Shown: one piece after another, positions 12,310-19,875 of the stretch
How positions within the stretch are numbered: the stretch's first letter is position 1
Layout: every line of letters begins with the position of its first letter
Origin: a virus
Reading direction: 5' to 3' (one strand)
DNA length: 59,799 bases
IMG/VR virus record: IMGVR_UViG_3300025694_000005
Location: 1-59,799 of that record
Program-made: the position numbers and the translations under genes
Notes under the pieces: model-generated
Database searches by the model: none
What the model was told of the DNA's origin: nothing
What the model saw: only the letters and a program-made list of their open reading frames with translations

Positions 12310-13128
12310 TTACTTCTTTGAAACGTAGAATTTTCCAAGTTGATCTTCACCATCATAATCAAAAAACTCTATTGAAAAATAATTCTGAATTTTTTTATGC
12401 CACCATTCTACAGGTTTGATAATTAAATGAGCATTTCTTCCGTCGGGTAACTTTTTTATCGCAGGTCTACAGGAAATACAAAAATATCCTTTATCTAAAG
12501 TTACTCTTACCAAATCTTCTAGTACATTTTGTAGGTACAGAGGCTCTATATGTTCCAGAACATCTAAACATATAACAAACTCTTTAGGGATATTATTATT
12601 TTCTTTAGACAGAATCCCAGGGTCGTACTCAGTAATTTCAAAGGAAATGCTATCATCTCTTTCTAATAATTTTCTTTGGAAAGATCCTTTTCCAGAACCA
12701 TAATCTAGTATTTCTTTTACTGGTGTGTCTTTTAATAAAGACAAAACCTCATCAATTCTAGCATAAGGGCAGGAGCCCCAACCTTGATCAGTATTGTGTA
12801 AGGTTTTAAGTTGTTGTTCATACTCTGGAGAGTAAAGAGTTATAGAAGTATCTTGTACTTCTCTTTCTACAGAAGGTGCTATTGCAACTAACTTATCAGG
12901 AACTTTTTCAGTATTTCCCTTATAATTTATCTCTAGATCGATTAAGAGTTCGGCATAGTGAATAACTTTTCGCAAGTCATCAATACCACCCTTATCACGC
13001 CAGCGAGTAATATACTTTACTATACAACCTTCAGAGAAAGTAAGTCCATTTCTCTCCGCAAACTCCGTAGGTTGAATAGCATACTTCTTATAGTGGTCTC
13101 CACCAATCTGCCTGTCCCACGCGCTCAT
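12310..13128 (-). CDS. DUF3310 fused to a SAM-dependent methyltransferase
   Basis: 272 aa from the ATG overlapping the upstream stop (ATGA). Residues ~4-70 are a DUF3310 domain (IGGDHYKKYAIQPTEF, GCIVKYITRWRDKGGIDDL), normally a small stand-alone phage protein of unclear function. After a linker, residues ~105-272 are a class I methyltransferase: LDYGSGKGSF (SAM-binding), EYDPGI (acidic end of strand 2), VICLDVLEHIEP. The methyltransferase type resembles small-molecule or sugar methyltransferases rather than DNA ones, as no NPPY motif is seen. The fusion is unusual. Substrate unknown. Confidence 0.75.
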   Translation of the reverse strand: MSAWDRQIGGDHYKKYAIQPTEFAERNGLTFSEGCIVKYITRWRDKGGIDDLRKVIHYAELLIDLEINYKGNTEKVPDKLVAIAPSVEREVQDTSITLYSPEYEQQLKTLHNTDQGWGSCPYARIDEVLSLLKDTPVKEILDYGSGKGSFQRKLLERDDSISFEITEYDPGILSKENNNIPKEFVICLDVLEHIEPLYLQNVLEDLVRVTLDKGYFCISCRPAIKKLPDGRNAHLIIKPVEWWHKKIQNYFSIEFFDYDGEDQLGKFYVSKK

Positions 13129-13328
13129 ACATTCCACTCCTTTTGTTCTTCAATAGCCATTTGACACATTTGTATGTAGTCTTTATCCGCTTCATCTAAT
13201 ATAGACCAAAACCTACTTACTTCGAGAGTAAGATCGTAGGCCGCTTCTTCATTCTCCAGGTGTTGATTGCTTTCCATCATCTCCTGGAGCTTGTCCATTC
13301 TGTGATTGATTTTCTGTTTCAGTCTCAT
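13125..13328 (-). CDS. Hypothetical protein (67 aa)
   Basis: 67 aa, helical. The C-terminal half (SRFWSILDEADKDYIQMCQM, EEQKEW) is a pattern found in small proteins of T4-like marine phages. AAGG precedes the ATG, and it overlaps the lipoprotein gene by 80 nt. Function unknown. Confidence 0.6.
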   Translation of the reverse strand: MRLKQKINHRMDKLQEMMESNQHLENEEAAYDLTLEVSRFWSILDEADKDYIQMCQMAIEEQKEWNV

Positions 13329-13698
13329 AAGTAGTGGCCTTTTTATAGTATAGAATAATTTCTTTTGTTTCTTTAAAGTATCTGCGCAACTCTTGTAAAT
13401 TTTCGGACATCTTCTCGTACCCGTCTGGCGTCAGAGCAAATACTACAAACTGTCCATCAAGCATCTTTTCAATCTCTGCTCGTTTCTCCTGATAGTTTTC
13501 TTCAGTTATTATCCAGAAGTTAACATCGAGCATGTCTATTTCACGAGGCAGAGGCGGCTGATAAATACGAATAGGAACTGTCTCTATTTTAGTAATTACA
13601 ACAGGCTCCGGCATTACATATGGTGGTGGCATGTCTTTACCACCAAACCAAGAACATCCACTAACAAGTAGTAATGATGCTATACTAATCGTCCGCAT
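13249..13698 (-). CDS. Lipoprotein, probable outer-membrane spanin
   Basis: 149 aa from ATG 13698 with GGAGG 6 nt upstream. Signal peptide with lipobox LVSGC (Cys at about 15), then a Pro-rich stretch (PPPYVMPEPVV) and a helical C-terminus. Lipidation plus Pro-rich linker directly after a lysozyme and an anchored coiled-coil protein fits an o-spanin (Rz1 role) that disrupts the outer membrane during lysis. It is longer than most Rz1 proteins, so another envelope role is possible. Confidence 0.6.
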   Translation of the reverse strand: MRTISIASLLLVSGCSWFGGKDMPPPYVMPEPVVITKIETVPIRIYQPPLPREIDMLDVNFWIITEENYQEKRAEIEKMLDGQFVVFALTPDGYEKMSENLQELRRYFKETKEIILYYKKATTYETETENQSQNGQAPGDDGKQSTPGE

Positions 13699-14104
13699 TT
13701 TCAACCTCCTTTGACTCTTCCTCTATTGTTCTAAAGATACCTGCGGTGGCTTTATTTACTCTTTTTTCAATTAAGCCAGGCTTTGCTCTTGCGAGGCGAG
13801 TAAGATTGTGGTCTTTAAATACTTTCATAAACCTAGACTTCTCCGCTTGTAAAGAGGCTGTTACAGCAGTGAGTTCAGTTACCTGAGCCTGCTGTTCCTC
13901 TCTTCGAGCCTCTAGTTCCGCGACCTTCGTCGCATTGTTTTCGGCCGCTGCCTGTAATACATTGTTGTTCTCTTTTAGAGTACGATTATTAGCTTCTAAC
14001 TGAATGACCGCATTCTCTAACTTTGCAACAGTGACTTGGTGATACGCGTATGCACCACCAGCAGCTCCGACTATACCTAGAACAAGTATGAGTTTAAGAT
14101 ACAT
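13685..14104 (-). CDS. Probable inner-membrane spanin (Rz-like)
   Basis: 139 aa: an N-terminal membrane helix (LKLILVLGIVGAAGGAYAY), then a long coiled coil (about 25-95) with Glu/Asn/Gln-rich heptads, a basic patch (RLARAKPGLIEKRVNKA) and an acidic end. This is i-spanin architecture. It overlaps the lysozyme and lipoprotein genes on either side, completing a lysis cassette. Confidence 0.7.
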   Translation of the reverse strand: MYLKLILVLGIVGAAGGAYAYHQVTVAKLENAVIQLEANNRTLKENNNVLQAAAENNATKVAELEARREEQQAQVTELTAVTASLQAEKSRFMKVFKDHNLTRLARAKPGLIEKRVNKATAGIFRTIEEESKEVENADD

Positions 14105-14540
14105 TTTCTAGTCGTACCATGAGGCGTTCCGCACGATTCGTCACTTGCTTATGCCAGCGAGAGTCTCGTCCTTCGACAGCAGCCTTCGGCCAATCGCCTT
14201 CCTCTAGTGCAGCGCAGAAGTTCTTAAACTTTGACAAACGAGGACGCCCCATATTGAACATCATGTTTACCACAATTTCTTGAACTTCTCCAGGAAAGTC
14301 ATGCCATTTGGGGCCAAAAAGAACTTCGCACTCATCAATAGATGTGTCCAGATCTTTCTCAAACGCTTCCCAAACTCGCTCCTCTGATACCGACGTACCC
14401 AAGGGCGAACCAAATTCCGAATCGCTCTCAATAACAAGATGACCAACACCAAAAGTAGCCAGGCCAAGATGGTCATTATAGATTTCATACTTGACACCTT
14501 CGTCCTCCTTTAATTGCTCAAACACTTCTTCTCTATTCAT
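14094..14540 (-). CDS. T4-type lysozyme (GH24 endolysin)
   Basis: 148 aa. Glu14, Asp23 and Thr29 match the catalytic Glu11, Asp20, Thr26 of T4 lysozyme with identical spacing; LATFGVGH and NMMFNMGRPRLSKFKNF are family blocks. It hydrolyses the N-acetylmuramic acid-N-acetylglucosamine bond of peptidoglycan. No signal peptide, so it needs a holin, none of which is certain here. Followed by spanin-like genes. Confidence 0.92.
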   Translation of the reverse strand: MNREEVFEQLKEDEGVKYEIYNDHLGLATFGVGHLVIESDSEFGSPLGTSVSEERVWEAFEKDLDTSIDECEVLFGPKWHDFPGEVQEIVVNMMFNMGRPRLSKFKNFCAALEEGDWPKAAVEGRDSRWHKQVTNRAERLMVRLENVS

Positions 14541-14748
14541 TTATACTCCATTTTTTAATGGTAGACTTTTCAATGTCTTCCCATTCTCTTGCTTCTACAT
14601 CATAAGCAATAAGTTTGTTTGACAAGAGACTAAAATTTACTTTAAATATAGTTTTTAATGTATATGTTTTTGTAATCTCTTTTCCGCTGTTTAAACTTTC
14701 ATACGTTATATCGACATTGCCTTTTCTCAATGCCTCAACAAGTTTCAC
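14533..14748 (-). CDS. WYL_2/DUF2693-like SH3-fold protein
   Basis: 71 aa. VEALRKGNVDITYESLNSGK and the ending STIKKW fit the small SH3-barrel DUF2693/WYL_2 family of T4-like phages (family from memory). Function unknown, possibly nucleic-acid or ligand binding. It overlaps mazG and the lysozyme gene by a few bases. The gene at 22825 may be a distant relative. Confidence 0.6.
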   Translation of the reverse strand: MKLVEALRKGNVDITYESLNSGKEITKTYTLKTIFKVNFSLLSNKLIAYDVEAREWEDIEKSTIKKWSINE

Positions 14749-15077
14749 AAATCTGCTTCCTTTACAAAGATGCCATCAACCATCTTTCCTTTGCGGTCTT
14801 TAATGTCAATCCACGCAGTCTCTAGACAATCCATCATAGAGTATCCATTACGTTCCATAATATTAATAAGCACAACCATAATATCGCCAATGTCGTCTTT
14901 CATGTCTCTGCCCTTACACATATTGTCTGACAGTTCCCCACACTCTTGAATCAACTTACAGAACTGATCTTTATCGGTACTACCATCAATCAAATTGCGG
15001 TCTCTATGCCAGATTCGTATGCGCTCTTGCATAACATCACTGTTTCCTCTTGACTCTCCATTCCAAACATCATTCAT
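14745..15077 (-). CDS. mazG: MazG-like nucleotide pyrophosphohydrolase
   Basis: 110 aa. QECGELSDN followed by DDIGD gives the paired acidic metal-binding motifs of the all-alpha NTP pyrophosphatase superfamily; VLINIMERNGYSMMDCLETAWIDIKDRKG is typical of phage MazG. It would hydrolyse (d)NTPs or ppGpp-like alarmones to monophosphates, cleaning the nucleotide pool or delaying starvation responses. One of two MazG-like genes (see 20255). Overlaps its upstream neighbour by 4 nt. Confidence 0.82.
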   Translation of the reverse strand: MNDVWNGESRGNSDVMQERIRIWHRDRNLIDGSTDKDQFCKLIQECGELSDNMCKGRDMKDDIGDIMVVLINIMERNGYSMMDCLETAWIDIKDRKGKMVDGIFVKEADL

Positions 15078-15199
15078 AAGTAAGGATTTCCTTGATACAT
15101 TTCAGGGTGTTTGACAAGCATCATACTGCTTTGCCAGTTAGTATATAACAATCCAGCTAGAATTGCTATAGTTAAAATTGTATTTCTAATACGTTTCAT
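15074..15199 (-). CDS. Small membrane protein (41 aa)
   Basis: 41 aa from the ATG overlapping the thyX stop (ATGA). Basic start (MKRIRN), one hydrophobic helix (TILTIAILAGLLYTNW), and a short polar tail. Not recognised; a possible lysis or membrane factor given the lysozyme downstream. Confidence 0.6.
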   Translation of the reverse strand: MKRIRNTILTIAILAGLLYTNWQSSMMLVKHPEMYQGNPYL

Positions 15200-15825
15200 G
15201 AGTCTCCCCAGACGTCTCCACCGTTTTGGCAGAGAATCTCTTTGCAGGCTACTGCAATTTCTGAACACTCTTTTTGAGTGCCGTTCCCACCTCGTAGGTC
15301 GCAGAAGTGCATCCACGAACGAAGTGTACCAGTCATATATAATCGAGAATGAGTGTTACCCTCGGGCAATACTGCCCTCGCCTGTTCTTTTGCAATACCC
15401 ATACTTATAGCCCATTTGTAGGCTTCAGTAGAGACATCGATTACTTCTCTCTGTTTAGCGTGCCAAGCAATTTCCAGCCCATCATTATCCGCAGGAATAC
15501 TATTCTGTCGGTTACGCGGGTCTTGCAGCCTAGCCTCTCTAGTAGAGAAATCTAATGCTTGAGTAGGGTCTGCATAGCGTTGACTAAATTCCTGAAAACT
15601 AAAAGAGCGATGCCGCAGAATCTGGCGAGCAATGTCTCTCGTAGTCTCGATTTCAATGCAAGCACTTGCCATTTCGAATGGGCTGAAGTGTGCTTCTTTT
15701 TTAAGGTACTTCAACAACTTCGGTGCTGTTCTCTCGTTGTCTTGATTTGCAGGATTACTAACTCTCGCACAATAGGCGATGACTTTCATGGCTTCGGGGG
15801 TAATCCAAACTAGGTTTACTTTCAT
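15196..15825 (-). CDS. thyX: FAD-dependent thymidylate synthase
   Basis: 209 aa. The ThyX signature RHRxxSxxxxSxR is at residues 71-83 (RHRSFSFQEFSQR). It makes dTMP from dUMP using methylene-tetrahydrofolate, FAD and NADPH, feeding phage DNA synthesis with the NrdA/NrdB pair at 39.7-42.5 kb. It is the first gene of the leftward unit from the promoter at 15850-15878. Length and motif fit the family. Confidence 0.95.
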   Translation of the reverse strand: MKVNLVWITPEAMKVIAYCARVSNPANQDNERTAPKLLKYLKKEAHFSPFEMASACIEIETTRDIARQILRHRSFSFQEFSQRYADPTQALDFSTREARLQDPRNRQNSIPADNDGLEIAWHAKQREVIDVSTEAYKWAISMGIAKEQARAVLPEGNTHSRLYMTGTLRSWMHFCDLRGGNGTQKECSEIAVACKEILCQNGGDVWGDS

Positions 15826-15849
15826 ACAATCTCCTCTGATTAAGTGTAT

Positions 15850-15878
15850 ATTATACGATGTTAAGGCTTTTATGTCAA
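15850..15878 (-). promoter_or_regulatory. Consensus sigma70 promoter (leftward of a divergent pair)
   Basis: Minus strand TTGACA (15878-15873), 17-nt spacer, TATAAT (15855-15850). It drives thyX, mazG and perhaps the lysis genes. Confidence 0.85.
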
Positions 15879-15916
15879 GAATTATTTAGCCGATGGTAGT
15901 TGAGCAAAAAAGTTTC

Positions 15917-15945
15917 TTGACACAATTTGGTGTAGGTGATATAAT
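15917..15945 (+). promoter_or_regulatory. Consensus sigma70 promoter (rightward of a divergent pair)
   Basis: TTGACA (15917-15922), 17-nt spacer, TATAAT (15940-15945), preceded by an A-run. The two -35 boxes are 38 nt apart. A ~105-nt leader follows before hsp20. Confidence 0.85.
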
Positions 15946-16036
15946 ATACCCTGAAATTGATACCAGTCTAACTGTGTCTTTTTCAAAATCCGTAAATTAA
16001 AACGATTGTTACGCTTCCGAAAGGGGCAAGTTCATC

Positions 16037-16053
16037 TTTCTTAAAAGGAGAAA
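16037..16053 (+). promoter_or_regulatory. Possible SD-masking hairpin in the hsp20 leader
   Basis: TTTCTT (16037-16042) can pair with the Shine-Dalgarno GGAGAA and following A by about 6 weak, mostly A-U and G-U pairs around a 5-nt loop. Short U-rich helices over the ribosome binding site are typical of heat-shock RNA thermometers. Weak, so speculative. Confidence 0.3.
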
Positions 16054-16057
16054 ACTT

Positions 16058-16447
16058 ATGAATGCAGTAAATCTAGAAAAATTCTTTGTCGGTTTCGACA
16101 ATTTAGTTAACAGCCCATTGTATACTCAACAGGCGCCAGAATATCCTCGTTATAACATTGAAAAAGTAGAACACGGCTACGTAGTTCAAGTAGCTGTTCC
16201 GGGATGGAACAAAAACCAAATTTCAGTGAACGTTCACAAAAATATTCTTACCATTAAGGGTGAGAAAAAAGAAAATAACGATGGTAGAAGCTGGGTGCAC
16301 AAAGGTATATCAGGAAAAAGTTTCGAGAAACATCTAAAGCTTGACAACACCTTAGAGGTCTCTTCTGCTTCCATGGAAAATGGTATGTTAACAATAGAGT
16401 TATCGTATTCGCCCTCTAGTAAGCCCACGTCAATACCTATTGGGTAA
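16058..16447 (+). CDS. Small heat-shock protein (Hsp20/IbpA-like)
   Basis: 129 aa with an alpha-crystallin domain (about 28-120): YPRYNIEKVEHGYVVQVAVP, NILTIKGEKK, and ASMENGMLTIEL (the A-x-x-x-x-G-x-L block); the C-terminal SIPIG carries an I-x-I-like anchor. It would hold unfolding proteins during infection. Small heat-shock proteins are common in marine T4-like phages. Strong ribosome binding site AAGGAG. Confidence 0.9.
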   Translation: MNAVNLEKFFVGFDNLVNSPLYTQQAPEYPRYNIEKVEHGYVVQVAVPGWNKNQISVNVHKNILTIKGEKKENNDGRSWVHKGISGKSFEKHLKLDNTLEVSSASMENGMLTIELSYSPSSKPTSIPIG

Positions 16448-16459
16448 ATTGGAGATTCA

Positions 16460-16570
16460 ATGAAGAACTTCGTAAATGAAAAGTGGGATGTACTAGGGGC
16501 AGTAATGCAACTTGGTTTGGTACTATGTACCCCTGTTGTCTTTGCAGCTCTTAGCTATATCTCAGCTTAA
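16460..16570 (+). CDS. Membrane microprotein (36 aa)
   Basis: 36 aa with ribosome binding site GGAG: a charged start (MKNFVNEKWD) and one hydrophobic helix (LGLVLCTPVVFAALSYISA). It lies 12 nt after hsp20 and directly before a strong terminator, so it is the last gene of that transcript. Function unknown. Confidence 0.65.
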   Translation: MKNFVNEKWDVLGAVMQLGLVLCTPVVFAALSYISA

Positions 16571-16578
16571 AGCGGGAG

Positions 16579-16603
16579 GGGGTCTTTCGAGACCCCTTTT
16601 TTA
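16579..16603 (+). terminator. Strong rho-independent terminator
   Basis: 7-bp G-C-rich stem GGGGTCT/AGACCCC (16579-16585, 16590-16596) with a TTCG tetraloop, then TTTTTT. It ends the hsp20 transcript and sits only 3 nt before the start of the next gene. Confidence 0.93.
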
Positions 16604-16605
16604 TT

Positions 16606-17205
16606 ATGATTCAACAACAATACAAAAATAAGAAAGCCATTTTAATAGCTACAGGACCTTCTCTTACTGAAGAGGTTATTGAAACTATTCGTCCCTATAA
16701 AGATGATTTTGTTATTTTTGGCTGCAATGATAGCTACAAAGTAGTAGACTTTTTAGATTTTCATTATGCCTGCGATAATAAGTGGTGGGGGTTTCACTAT
16801 GATACTTTTAAAGAAAAGTACCCTCATCTACAGGCTTGGACTCAAGCAAAGGAATATCAAGATAAACTTACCATAATAAAAGGAAAGTCAGCTAAAGGAT
16901 TGAGTTTAGACCCTTCTTTAATTCATTGGGGAAGTAACTCTGGCTATCAACTATTAAATATAGCATTTCTAATGGGTTGTAGTAAGTTTATTTTAGTTGG
17001 GTATAATATGCGAGCAATAAAAGGTAAAAAACATTACTTTGGAGAACACCCCCCAGGATTAAGTAAAAATAGTCCCTACAATAAGTTTGTTACAGCCTTT
17101 AATACAATACAACCAGAAATAAAAGAATTAATAATAAATTGTACACCCAACAGTGCTCTAACAATGTTTAAACAGAAAGATTTAAGGGAAGTTCTGTGCG
17201 AGTAG
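16606..17205 (+). CDS. MptE-like/DUF115 putative glycosyltransferase, copy 1
   Basis: 199 aa. KKAILIATGPSL at the start and VIFGCNDSYKVVDFLDFHYACD match the DUF115/MptE-like Rossmann proteins, some of which transfer nonulosonic acids to surface structures. Closely resembles the gene at 18575 (IATGPSLT, GCNDAY, GLSLDP, IHWG, INCTPN blocks). It begins right after a terminator and has no Shine-Dalgarno sequence; the start is set by alignment with copy 2. First gene of a sugar cassette that looks richer in A+T than its surroundings. Function is inferred from fold and context. Confidence 0.65.
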   Translation: MIQQQYKNKKAILIATGPSLTEEVIETIRPYKDDFVIFGCNDSYKVVDFLDFHYACDNKWWGFHYDTFKEKYPHLQAWTQAKEYQDKLTIIKGKSAKGLSLDPSLIHWGSNSGYQLLNIAFLMGCSKFILVGYNMRAIKGKKHYFGEHPPGLSKNSPYNKFVTAFNTIQPEIKELIINCTPNSALTMFKQKDLREVLCE

Positions 17206-17903
17206 CTATTTATAATGATGCTTTTCTCCCTGCTAGCCCTCATTTTGGCTGCGAGCTTGTGATGAAAACATTCAAAGAACAGTTAGATAGAGTGGGTATA
17301 GAGCTAGTTGGTACGGTTAAAGTAAACGATAAAAATCCTCATAGCAAGACCCTAGAAAAAGCTGATTTGGTGATTGTAAATGGAGAGGGCTCCTTTCACC
17401 ACAATAGAAGAAATGACTTGGCTGAGGTATCTCATTACTTTCCTAGTATACTTATAAATACTGTTTTTGAAGATAACTCGGTCGATCTTACTAAATTCAA
17501 ATACATATCCGCTAGAGAAACTATTAGCGCAAAAAATTTAAACTGCGATATTATTCCGGATATAATAGTCACATCTAATATATTAGAAACTATAAAACAG
17601 AAACGAGTAATACAAGGAAAAGGAGTAGGAAATATTAGACATCATTCTGGAATAAAAACTCTACAGATATTGGATAAATTTCTTCCTGAATTATGCCAAT
17701 ACTCTTCAGTAACTTCGGAAAGCTTTCATGGAATACTAGTATCCTACATATTAGGAATACCTTGCACCAATATTTTGCCTGGGTCAGGAGTCTTGTGGAA
17801 GACAAGCTCTGTAGCTAAAGACATTGAAATGAACGAAAACTATTTAGAAACTGGCAGGCATAAAGTCAATGCTCTATTTGAAAATTTACACTCATTTACC
17901 TAA
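17196..17903 (+). CDS. Polysaccharide pyruvyl transferase-like protein
   Basis: 235 aa from a GTG overlapping the upstream gene by 10 nt. VIVNGEGSFHHN and TSESFHGILVSYILGIPC are the two signature blocks of the polysaccharide pyruvyl transferase family, which adds pyruvate ketals to sugars. The protein is somewhat short for the family. Suggests modification of a host or phage surface glycan. Its first ten codons recur at 19876. Confidence 0.75.
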   Translation: MRVAIYNDAFLPASPHFGCELVMKTFKEQLDRVGIELVGTVKVNDKNPHSKTLEKADLVIVNGEGSFHHNRRNDLAEVSHYFPSILINTVFEDNSVDLTKFKYISARETISAKNLNCDIIPDIIVTSNILETIKQKRVIQGKGVGNIRHHSGIKTLQILDKFLPELCQYSSVTSESFHGILVSYILGIPCTNILPGSGVLWKTSSVAKDIEMNENYLETGRHKVNALFENLHSFT

Positions 17904-17918
17904 AAAGGGACGTATTAA

Positions 17919-18578
17919 GTGGAAACAATAAATATATTTGTAGGTACCTCGGTGGACGACGAAGATAGGGAGGCAGAAATAACCTTAGAGTATTCTTTGC
18001 GTAAGTACTCCTCTTCCCCTATAAAAATACACTATCTTAAAAATAAGGAAGAGGGTATAATGGGAGAATTTGATTCTTCTCAGTGGGCTACTCCTTTTGC
18101 GGGTATGAGATGGGCTATACCAGAGTACTGTAATTTTAAAAGCAGAGCTATTTATATGGATGTTGATCAACTAAATCTGAGAGACATAACAGAATTGTAC
18201 ACTTTAGACCTGAATAATAAACCCTTTCTTTCTAGAAAAGCTAGAAGCTGTGTTATTTTATTTGATTGTGCCGCCTGCGAGAATATTTTTGCTCCTATAA
18301 GCGAGCAAAAACAACAACCTAGCTATCATAGAACTAACTATGATAAGTTCGATATACAAAGGGGGGACTTAGATACCCGATGGAATGCTCTTGACAACGT
18401 AGATTTTGTATACAGTAATAATATTTTGCTAGAAGATGCTTGGCACATTCATTTTACGGAAGTTAAGTGGCAGCCTTGGAAGCCCTCCTGGTTTGACGAA
18501 CCTTTTGAAGATCACCCTAGACAAGACTTAGTAGAGTTATGGAAAAAACATAGAGAAGAGGCTTTTTCAATATTATGA
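17919..18578 (+). CDS. Putative glycosyltransferase (GT8-like)
   Basis: 219 aa from a GTG with GGGACG upstream. NIFVGTSVDDEDREAEITLE and YMDVDQ (a DxD metal/sugar-nucleotide motif, residues about 84-88) with a late conserved HIHFTEVKWQPWKPSW fit a GT-A fold transferase found in marine phages. Donor and acceptor unknown. In a tight operon with MptE-like and pyruvyl transferase genes. Confidence 0.65.
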   Translation: METINIFVGTSVDDEDREAEITLEYSLRKYSSSPIKIHYLKNKEEGIMGEFDSSQWATPFAGMRWAIPEYCNFKSRAIYMDVDQLNLRDITELYTLDLNNKPFLSRKARSCVILFDCAACENIFAPISEQKQQPSYHRTNYDKFDIQRGDLDTRWNALDNVDFVYSNNILLEDAWHIHFTEVKWQPWKPSWFDEPFEDHPRQDLVELWKKHREEAFSIL

Positions 18579-19195
18579 TAGATATAAGGTATAGAAATAA
18601 ACCTGCGGTAATAATTGCTACAGGACCGTCACTAACAGATGAAACTGTAGAAATTATTTCAAAGTATAAGAACTCCCATGTTTTTTTCGGGTGTAACGAT
18701 GCTTATAGAAAAGTTAATTTTTTAAATGAACATTACGCGTTAGATCATGCTTGGTGGGACTACCACGGAAATTCCGTGAAGGATATTTATAAGGGAGTGT
18801 CCTGGTGTGGGTGGCGAGATATATGTGATGATTTAAACTTACAGTATATACACGGTAGAGATAGAGAAGGACTAAGTTTAGACCCTAGGAGCATACATTG
18901 GGGGGATAACTCCGGATTTCAAGTTTTAAATTTAGCTGTTTTAATGGGTTGTTCAGAGTTTATTATGGTTGGGTTTAATATGGGTGTAAAAGAAGGGGAG
19001 AAAAAACACTTTTTTGGGGACCACCCTGAGCAATGTTTGCAAGCGAGTCCTTGGGATAGTTTTAAGAAGAGTTTCCAATATGTAGCCGATGTACAGCCAG
19101 AAATAGCTGCTAGAATAGTTAATTGTACGCCCAATACTGCTTTAGAATGTTTCAGAATTGGAGACTTGGAGACAGAGATGATAAAAACAGCATGA
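18575..19195 (+). CDS. MptE-like/DUF115 putative glycosyltransferase, copy 2
   Basis: 206 aa, a paralogue of the gene at 16606: RNKPAVIIATGPSLTDETVE, VFFGCNDAYRKVNFLNEHYA, GREGLSLDPRSIHWG-like blocks and an INCTPN-like end (IVNCTPNTALE). Overlaps the upstream gene by 4 nt. The two copies suggest duplication followed by divergence, perhaps adding two different sugars. Function inferred. Confidence 0.65.
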   Translation: MIDIRYRNKPAVIIATGPSLTDETVEIISKYKNSHVFFGCNDAYRKVNFLNEHYALDHAWWDYHGNSVKDIYKGVSWCGWRDICDDLNLQYIHGRDREGLSLDPRSIHWGDNSGFQVLNLAVLMGCSEFIMVGFNMGVKEGEKKHFFGDHPEQCLQASPWDSFKKSFQYVADVQPEIAARIVNCTPNTALECFRIGDLETEMIKTA

Positions 19196-19860
19196 TAAAC
19201 CATAATTTTAAAATACTAAAAAAGTGCAAAGAGCCTTTTAACTACGTTATTATGGAAAATTTCTTAAGCATACCTATAGCTAAATTAATTTATAAACAGA
19301 TTAATTCTTTTTACTGTGGTAATAATTTTAGGGCCGTACCAGACACAACCCAGCAAGGAGTCCTTGCTTCTCCACAAAAATATTATGTAAGAAATTACTC
19401 AGAGTTACCTTATAATCCTTTGTTTAATACTTTAAACTATTTTTCAAGCCTAGAAAATTTGAATATTTTAAACTCTATAATTCCTTTAGGAAATATAGTA
19501 CCAGACCCTACCATGGAAGGAGGGGGGGTTCATATCACAAAGAAAGGAGGTTATTTAAACTTACACACAGATTTTAAACAATCTGCTTCCTTAAATAAAG
19601 GACTAACTAGAGTATCTAATTTATTGATTTATCTAACCCCTGATTGGAACGATCCAGGCGGAGATTTACTACTCAAAGAAGGTACAAAAACTATAGAGAG
19701 AATTTCTCCGGAGTTTAATAAGGCAGTATACTTTGAAACAAATAGTATTTCAATTCATGGACATCCCGAACCTATTGAAAATGACTTGGATAGAATCAGT
19801 TTGGCTTTCTATTATTATAAAATAGAGCCGAGCAAGCCACGTAGCGTAACTTGGTACTAA
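19192..19860 (+). CDS. 2-oxoglutarate/Fe(II)-dependent oxygenase
   Basis: 222 aa from the ATG in an ATGA overlap. LNLHTDF gives the iron-binding H-x-D; SIHGHPEP gives the distal His; RISLAFYYY gives the 2-oxoglutarate-binding Arg. This double-stranded beta-helix enzyme would hydroxylate a protein or sugar. In the surface-sugar cassette, the substrate may be a glycan or a virion protein. A second, unrelated-looking member is at 32385. Confidence 0.8.
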   Translation: MINHNFKILKKCKEPFNYVIMENFLSIPIAKLIYKQINSFYCGNNFRAVPDTTQQGVLASPQKYYVRNYSELPYNPLFNTLNYFSSLENLNILNSIIPLGNIVPDPTMEGGGVHITKKGGYLNLHTDFKQSASLNKGLTRVSNLLIYLTPDWNDPGGDLLLKEGTKTIERISPEFNKAVYFETNSISIHGHPEPIENDLDRISLAFYYYKIEPSKPRSVTWY

Positions 19861-19875
19861 TATAAAGAAACAAAT

